Source of the DNA: Scolanthus callimorphus
Lineage: Eukaryota > Cnidaria > Anthozoa > Actiniaria > Edwardsiidae
Assembly (NCBI GenBank): GCA_033964015.1
Contig: CM066920.1
Coordinates: forward strand, 6,415,912 to 6,479,911
Direction of reading: 5' to 3'
Length of the DNA: 64,000 nucleotides
Each line of letters opens with the position of its first letter. The first letter of the stretch is position 1. Position numbers and translations under genes: made by a program. This document shows, piece after piece, positions 59,101 through 64,000 of the stretch. The notes under the pieces were generated by a model that made no database searches, was not told the origin of the DNA, and saw nothing but the letters and a program-made list of their open reading frames with translations.

Positions 59101-61893
59101 AATCGCAGCTGAAATCACACCGTGTGAACGGACCTTAAAGTATTTACCAAGGAACTGTGAGGTAGTCCCTCACACTTCCCTGCATCTACTGAGTGTTGAT
59201 GAGAGAAAAAGAAATGCGTCTTTCGTTCAATAGTGTTTTACCTTTCTATTGCGCAGATCGTCTCACGGTTTCCAGAATGCCTTCAAGCGGACGTGTGTCA
59301 TCATCTTCACAAGAAGTTATTTAATGAATGTTCGGCGTTTGCGACAGCAGACGAAGGGTGCCTGCGAGCACTGTCCATCAGATTCGGCATCAAACACTTC
59401 CTCCCCGGCCATTATCTCATCAAGCAAGGCGACGAGGTCTCGAAACTGTATTTCATAGTCAAGGGTACTATTGAAGTAATAAAAGACAATGAGACGTTCT
59501 TAGTTCTAGGTAAGGAGAAATATTATGCGCTTCTAATCGCCAACGGTTATTCCTTTCAAAAGCATTTTCTTTATTTTTAAATTAACGGTAACATTTTGAA
59601 CCAAGATAATTGCTTACGGCTAGACTATCACACATCGCGTAACATCGTTAAACTGTAACAGAAGTCGTAAACTGTAACATTAAGTACCTTGCGTAAGGCT
59701 CAAAAAGGGTGAGGGGAGGAGAGGGAGGGGACACGAGGGGAGGGAGTCGGAGACGAGAGAAAATTCCCCCCCCCCCTCCCTTTCTTTGATCGCGACGGCC
59801 GTGAAATCTCACTGCGACGCTGCGAGAAAGATCTGACTGTGTACGAAAGTTTGCACTTCGTCACAGGACACACATCTTCATAGACTACGCGCTCCTTCTG
59901 GAAACCACCTGATTATTAATATATATTTTTTTACTTTAAAATTGCCAAGTTGTGTCAGGTGTGTGTGTCTTAAGGCCATTTAACTACTAAGGTCATCCTA
60001 TCAGATAAATGGATGGATTGAGAAGTAGCGAGATTATATACGATGTTTTGCGAGGTAGCCTTCGCTGGCCATCGTTACGGGACGATACTTCTTTGATTTG
60101 AGAGATGCGCAGAACGGCTGCACAGTTGCGTGACATGCTGCCTTTAACCCCGGCTAGATTGCTGCGCACTACATGTGTCTTAGTTTTGCCGTACGCCTTT
60201 TAACGTTTCACAGGAAAGGGCGACACAATCAGTTGCGACTACAGCTCCATTAACCATGAGTTCATCCCCAAGGCGAATGCCAGCCTGTTGGTCCAGTCAC
60301 ACTCGGAGATTCACTACCTCACCTGGAGTGATTTGCTTATCGTCCTCAAGGCGCACCCCAAGTTTAGGGAGGATTTTCTAGATCATCTGGAACTTTCTTA
60401 TAATCTCGGCGACACTGCGGAGGTAATTAAGGTGATTTTAAGCAATTATTGGATGCCTTTTCTGTGATATCCGGAATAGGCAATATCGAGACAAGTGGAA
60501 TCAGGCGAGGCCTAATTCAATAATTGTTTTATTATACATTGATTCAGTAAAACTACTTTCGCGATGAACAAAGCTTATTTTTCTCTCAAGCAATTCCTTT
60601 TACAGAAGCGCCTTTTTTTAAATAGGGAAGCCATTCAAGTGCACTAGGCCCATGATGCATTGCGCGCGTAGAATGAAGACCGTAAAATTGCGTGATTCCC
60701 AAAGTAAAGCGCGCGCTCTTAGCCAATCAGAATCGAGATAATGAGTACCATGTATAATAATTTTAGTGATTCGAGCAATGTGTGGCATGTAAGTAGTAAC
60801 TCAAGTAAATGTCGTTAAGAAATCTAGATGGCACCCAGGAAAAAAAAACATTTCATGTTTATATACAATATATATGGATTTAGATAGCATAGTTCACTTG
60901 ACATGGACATTTCCTACTGGAATACTCCAGGTGCCGAACTTTGAAATTAAATTTCTCCGCTTTCCATGAGAATTTCATGCCCGGACGAACAGGCGCGAAA
61001 AATATATCCCATAAACCGTTGCGCGCCCGGACACTTGTCTCAAAATCATTTGAGTAACTGATTTTTAGCCGCTTTTTGCCACAATTACTTGAAATCCTTG
61101 AAAAAGCTTTCTTACGGAGTTGCATTAAGCGCATCTGCAGATTTTTAGTTAAGCGAGGACGCAACGAAGCATGTCATAGTAAAACCAAACGCTTCTCAAG
61201 TCTTGCCTAACTAAAGAGCGTCAGTTCGCCAGCTATTGCTATTCAAAATGGCGGTCCAACGTGTTTGCACTATCTTATAACTTCACAAGGAGAAAAGGAA
61301 AAAGTAGTATTTGGAAATGGCAAAAGCGATAATTTAAATAAAACGAAAAGCTAAAAATCAGCACAAAACGCTTATTACATGCCTGTTTCTTATCGACGCT
61401 CACTTTGTTTTATTTCCAGATGGCAGAAGAAATATCAGTCTGCGAATCTTTTGCAAAACCTCGTCGTCTCTCTAACGCGAGACAAAACCTCAAAACCAAC
61501 GACACTTCCGAGATATCTGTGAATAACAAATGGGCTAGCACTAACGGGCGACTACCACAGCAGGCCTCCGCCCCATCAATACAACACGACCGTGATATTA
61601 ATGTATTAATAGACAATAATGACAAAGGGACAAGTGAAGTATTCTCTCCTCCTTCGTATCAAGTCTTCACGAGCTCTTCAGAAACACAAGAACAATTGCG
61701 AGAACTCAACAAGAGGCTAGCAAATATCGATAAGAGAATTTCTATAATGGAGGACAACTTTGCGGAGACTTTACAGAAACTTTTTGACTTGTTAGAGAAA
61801 AAGGAGGACGAGCGAAGCCCGAAACAATCTGGGAACTTCGGAATACTAATGTATAGATCTTTATATAGCAATTATTTATGGATTATATTTTAA
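56168..61893 (+). CDS. KCNH: ERG-type (KCNH) voltage-gated potassium channel
   Basis: A plasma-membrane potassium channel subunit of the ether-a-go-go-related family. Six exons join in frame: 56168-56590, 57091-57484, 58030-58229, 59257-59509, 60214-60422 and 61420-61893, giving 650 residues. S1 is [18 protein letters not shown]2-S3 [15 protein letters not shown] and [13 protein letters not shown]4 [18 protein letters not shown]5 [14 protein letters not shown], filter TVGFGN, S6 [19 protein letters not shown]. The C-linker, [12 protein letters not shown] and a cyclic-nucleotide-binding homology fold follow, ending in SYNLGDT. Near the C-terminus a heptad-like helix ([18 protein letters not shown]) is a likely tetramerising coiled coil. 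The protein ends at [15 protein letters not shown]. Overall it matches ERG (KCNH2/6/7) better than EAG or ELK, but the filter and intrinsic-ligand motif are EAG-like. No eag/PAS domain is visible upstream. Confidence 0.96.
56764..57090 (+). CDS. Open in-frame extension upstream of the ERG S4 exon
   Basis: An acceptor-like GTGTTTTTCAG precedes position 56764, and the frame from there to the normal acceptor at 57090 is open for 109 codons. The upstream exon ends in phase 0 and both acceptors are phase 0, so use of the earlier one would insert 109 residues in the S3-S4 linker. Content ([16 protein letters not shown], then PKSP-like and Pro-rich sequence) matches no known channel segment. Chance openness or a repeat is quite possible. 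Confidence 0.3.
57740..57955. repeat. GTGAT-type minisatellite
   Basis: Short units of GTGATGTGAT with variants; a larger segment containing GACGTGCTAGTGGTAATGTG is repeated about 120 bp apart. It lies in the ERG intron between 57484 and 58030. Confidence 0.85.
58250..58710. repeat. Direct duplication in an ERG intron
   Basis: TATTGGAAAGACACAACATT, GAGGACCGGGATTACCCTAC and ATATCCAGAAATTCCA at about 58250-58325 recur at 58590-58665. Spacing is about 340 bp. Confidence 0.75.
58806..59140. mobile_element. Imperfect palindromic MITE with GCGATC blocks
   Basis: TCTCACACGGCGC, CTGCGATTTGAGGTGCGA and ATATCGCGGTGGTGTGAACGG are inverted at the right, ending CACACCGTGTGAACGGACC. It lies in the ERG intron before exon 59257. 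Confidence 0.7.
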
Positions 61894-63165
61894 TTATTGT
61901 ACATATACAATTGAAATGTTACTCTTTTTAAAAGAGAACTCATTCAAAGAAAAAATATTTAAGCATCAAACGAAGGTCAGCATTCAAAACTGACATCGCA
62001 GTTTTTTATTGATGCATTAAATGTGGCTCATACACTCTCATATAACTTGGACAACATATAACAAGGCATGCCTATATTAACACGAGAAGTCGATGATAAC
62101 GTCTGTGTCTACCTCAGGAGGTGGGGCTTATACGCGGATTCTTAAGGCAAAAAGCAGTTTTTGCAAATAACTACATTAGCAAAATAGCTACTGAAATAGA
62201 ACTTGGTATGAGTAACACGTCCCCCAACCTTAACTGTTCTATGCATTTAGTTGCTATTACAATATCTGTAAGTACCTTTTAAAATTTACTTTCAATCAAA
62301 AACGGGGAAAACTTACCGCCAATCTTCCTAATTTTTGACCCTTTATTCGTAATCTTCATGAACGTCTGCAGTTGATAACGCGTTTTAATCGTGTCCAGGG
62401 TTACGTGATCGTGAGAACTGTTGCCCTAGCAACAAAGTTTTTCTCCTATCTCCGCTAATATTCAAGCGAGTCTGCCTTAAAAGGCGCTATATTGAAGGAA
62501 TCAATGCAGTAAAGGAAAATGTCCCAAGCAAGGACAAATATGGTGCACGTCCTTTTAATTTAGTTGTCATGGAAACATCAACTGTCAAAATTTTGCTAGT
62601 ACAAGAATTAACATTGATGCAAAGTTTCATTGCTGTAGCTATTTTCGTATTAGAGATATTTGCAATACTATTTTCTGCCGCGTATAAGCACACCTGAGAC
62701 CCCCTCCCCTTCCCGCTGAATAATTGAACACTGATTATTCCTTTGACATTTTACTTTAATTATTCATTAATCCTTTACATTTTTAGGCGTTATTCATTCT
62801 AATGTGACGACTAATATTCATTATTCAATTATAGAAACTTATCATTCATTATTATTCGCCTTTTCGACGCCATAATACTTTAAATTCATTTGTTCGTATC
62901 ACCCGTTATTCTTTTTATATTCAGCTTCACTCCCTGAGGCAGGCAGCATATCAAGTTTAATTTCAAGGTCTTTTCGATATGACGACAAAAAACAATTATA
63001 AAAAGGACATGGCATGTACAATGCTTTGTAATTTGAACAATTTATTACTAAACATGGATGTTGAATTTGACAAGCTTTTTGATGATGTTACATGAAACAC
63101 ATGTACCTTTTGTATCACGTGTACCAGTGTTCTCTTCTTTCGCATGCATAATCGATAGATCCAAG
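61894..63165. other. Region downstream of the ERG gene
   Basis: AT-rich DNA expected to contain the ERG 3' UTR. ATTAAA at about 62015 could serve as a poly(A) signal. I see no further gene. Confidence 0.4.
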
Positions 63166-63168
63166 TGG

Positions 63169-63369
63169 CAATCGGCCTCTTTCGCTTGGACGTAATGTTT
63201 ACCCATTCAGATCACGCGGCATTCCCCCGAATATTCTTTCTTTGTTTTTCTGCTACGCATCGAAGGATATATGATTATGGAAGCATTCTAAACGAAGAAA
63301 GATTATTCAAATGAATGCCACGTGATCTGAAATGGGTAAACATTACGCCCAAGCGAAAGAGGTCTATTG
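63169..63369. mobile_element. Palindromic element
   Basis: CAATCGGCCTCTTTCGCTTGG, GTAATGTTTACCCATT and CAGATCACG are inverted as CGTGATCTG, AATGGGTAAACATTAC and CAAGCGAAAGAGGTC. About 55 bases per arm. Confidence 0.8.
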
Positions 63370-63374
63370 AAATA

Positions 63375-63515
63375 GAATCCATCCATGGGAAAGCTGAATT
63401 CCCAAGGCACACGCATGGGAATTGCTCGGAATTGACATCGATAAACATGGGAAATCCAAACACTCCTTCTACCATGGGAAAATCAACTTTTTTCTGCAGA
63501 AATTACTTGTGACAC
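63375..63515. repeat. CATGGGAAA palindromic repeat, copy 5
   Basis: ATCCATGGGAAAGCTGAATT, CAAGGCACACGCATGGGAA, AAACATGGGAAATCC and ACCATGGGAAAATCAAC; closest to the copy at 55925-56085. Confidence 0.7.
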
Positions 63516-63844
63516 CGCGGCAAAACGCAGTTCACATGCGCTAAAGATTCACCGGCCTGTGAAATGAAGACAATTAAAAATCTACATAACAACAGCGAAC
63601 GATAAATTTTGATTTTAAACTCGCCTCGGATGCAAGCCTTAAAGTGCGAGGTGCAAAAGTTCAGAGAAAAATATGATCATATTTTAGCACCTCTGCAATT
63701 TTTGATCGTTTTGTGTCTAGAGCTTAAGTTTTCCAAATTTCCAAGACAGCACGAGACATTTTTGTTATGTAGATAATTTCTATTGTTTTCATTTCACAGG
63801 TGAACCTTTAGCGCATGGCAAATGCGTTTTGCCGTGGTGTCACC
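63509..63844. mobile_element. Palindromic element at the right edge
   Basis: GTGACACCGCGGCAAAACGC and CACATGCGCTAAAG at the left are inverted as CTTTAGCGCATGG and GCGTTTTGCCGTGGTGTCAC at the right. CCTGTGAAATGAAG and its inverse extend the arms. Confidence 0.8.
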
Positions 63845-64000
63845 TGTGGTTGCACGAACGCTATCCGCACACTCACAACATCTACACAGTGTGTCTGCTT
63901 CACACCCTAGCCACAGACCATCGTTAGATTTTTTGTAGACAGATTTTACACTTAGCTCATACAAACTACTACTACGCATAAAAATTATAATAGCTCTAAA

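Overview
The window is animal nuclear DNA, most likely from an anthozoan cnidarian such as a stony coral. The organism is inferred, not proven. Genes are split by phase-consistent GT-AG introns, coding density is low, the intergenic DNA is AT-rich, and short palindromic transposons (MITEs) are very abundant. There is no bacterial operon structure, CRISPR array or phage module.

Layout. (1) 0-2 kb, minus strand: three phase-consistent internal exons of a conserved-looking gene I cannot name, running off the left edge. (2) 2-8 kb: a perfect 50-bp palindrome, a 111-bp tandem repeat of about eleven units, and a PIF/Harbinger-like MITE. (3) 8.1-22.0 kb, minus strand: SLX4, the scaffold of structure-specific DNA-repair nucleases. 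I resolved sixteen exons from UBZ-type zinc fingers through BTB and SAP to the C-terminal SLX1-binding domain. The reading frame shows up to six one-base deficits, nearly all in A/T homopolymers. (4) 22.2-22.5 kb: a possible small ORF between the head-to-head genes. (5) 23.9-26.4 kb, plus strand: glucosamine-6-phosphate deaminase (GNPDA), four clean exons with all catalytic residues. (6) 26.5-41.8 kb: no gene recognised, but a dense set of transposons, several nested. (7) 41.9-61.9 kb, plus strand: an ERG-type (KCNH) voltage-gated potassium channel. A proposed 15-codon first exon is followed by a 14-kb intron and six strong exons covering S1 to the C-terminal coiled coil, with no eag/PAS domain visible. 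(8) 61.9-64 kb: more palindromic repeats.

The three recognised genes work in unrelated processes: DNA crosslink and Holliday-junction repair, amino-sugar catabolism, and membrane excitability. SLX4 and GNPDA diverge from a shared ~1.9-kb region and could share promoter sequence. I found no convincing new multi-gene system. The points most worth following are the EAG-like selectivity filter and YNL motif in an ERG channel lacking a visible eag domain, an open in-frame candidate exon in its S3-S4 linker, the clustered frame lesions in SLX4, and the nested MITEs whose target duplications and empty sites are readable in this window.
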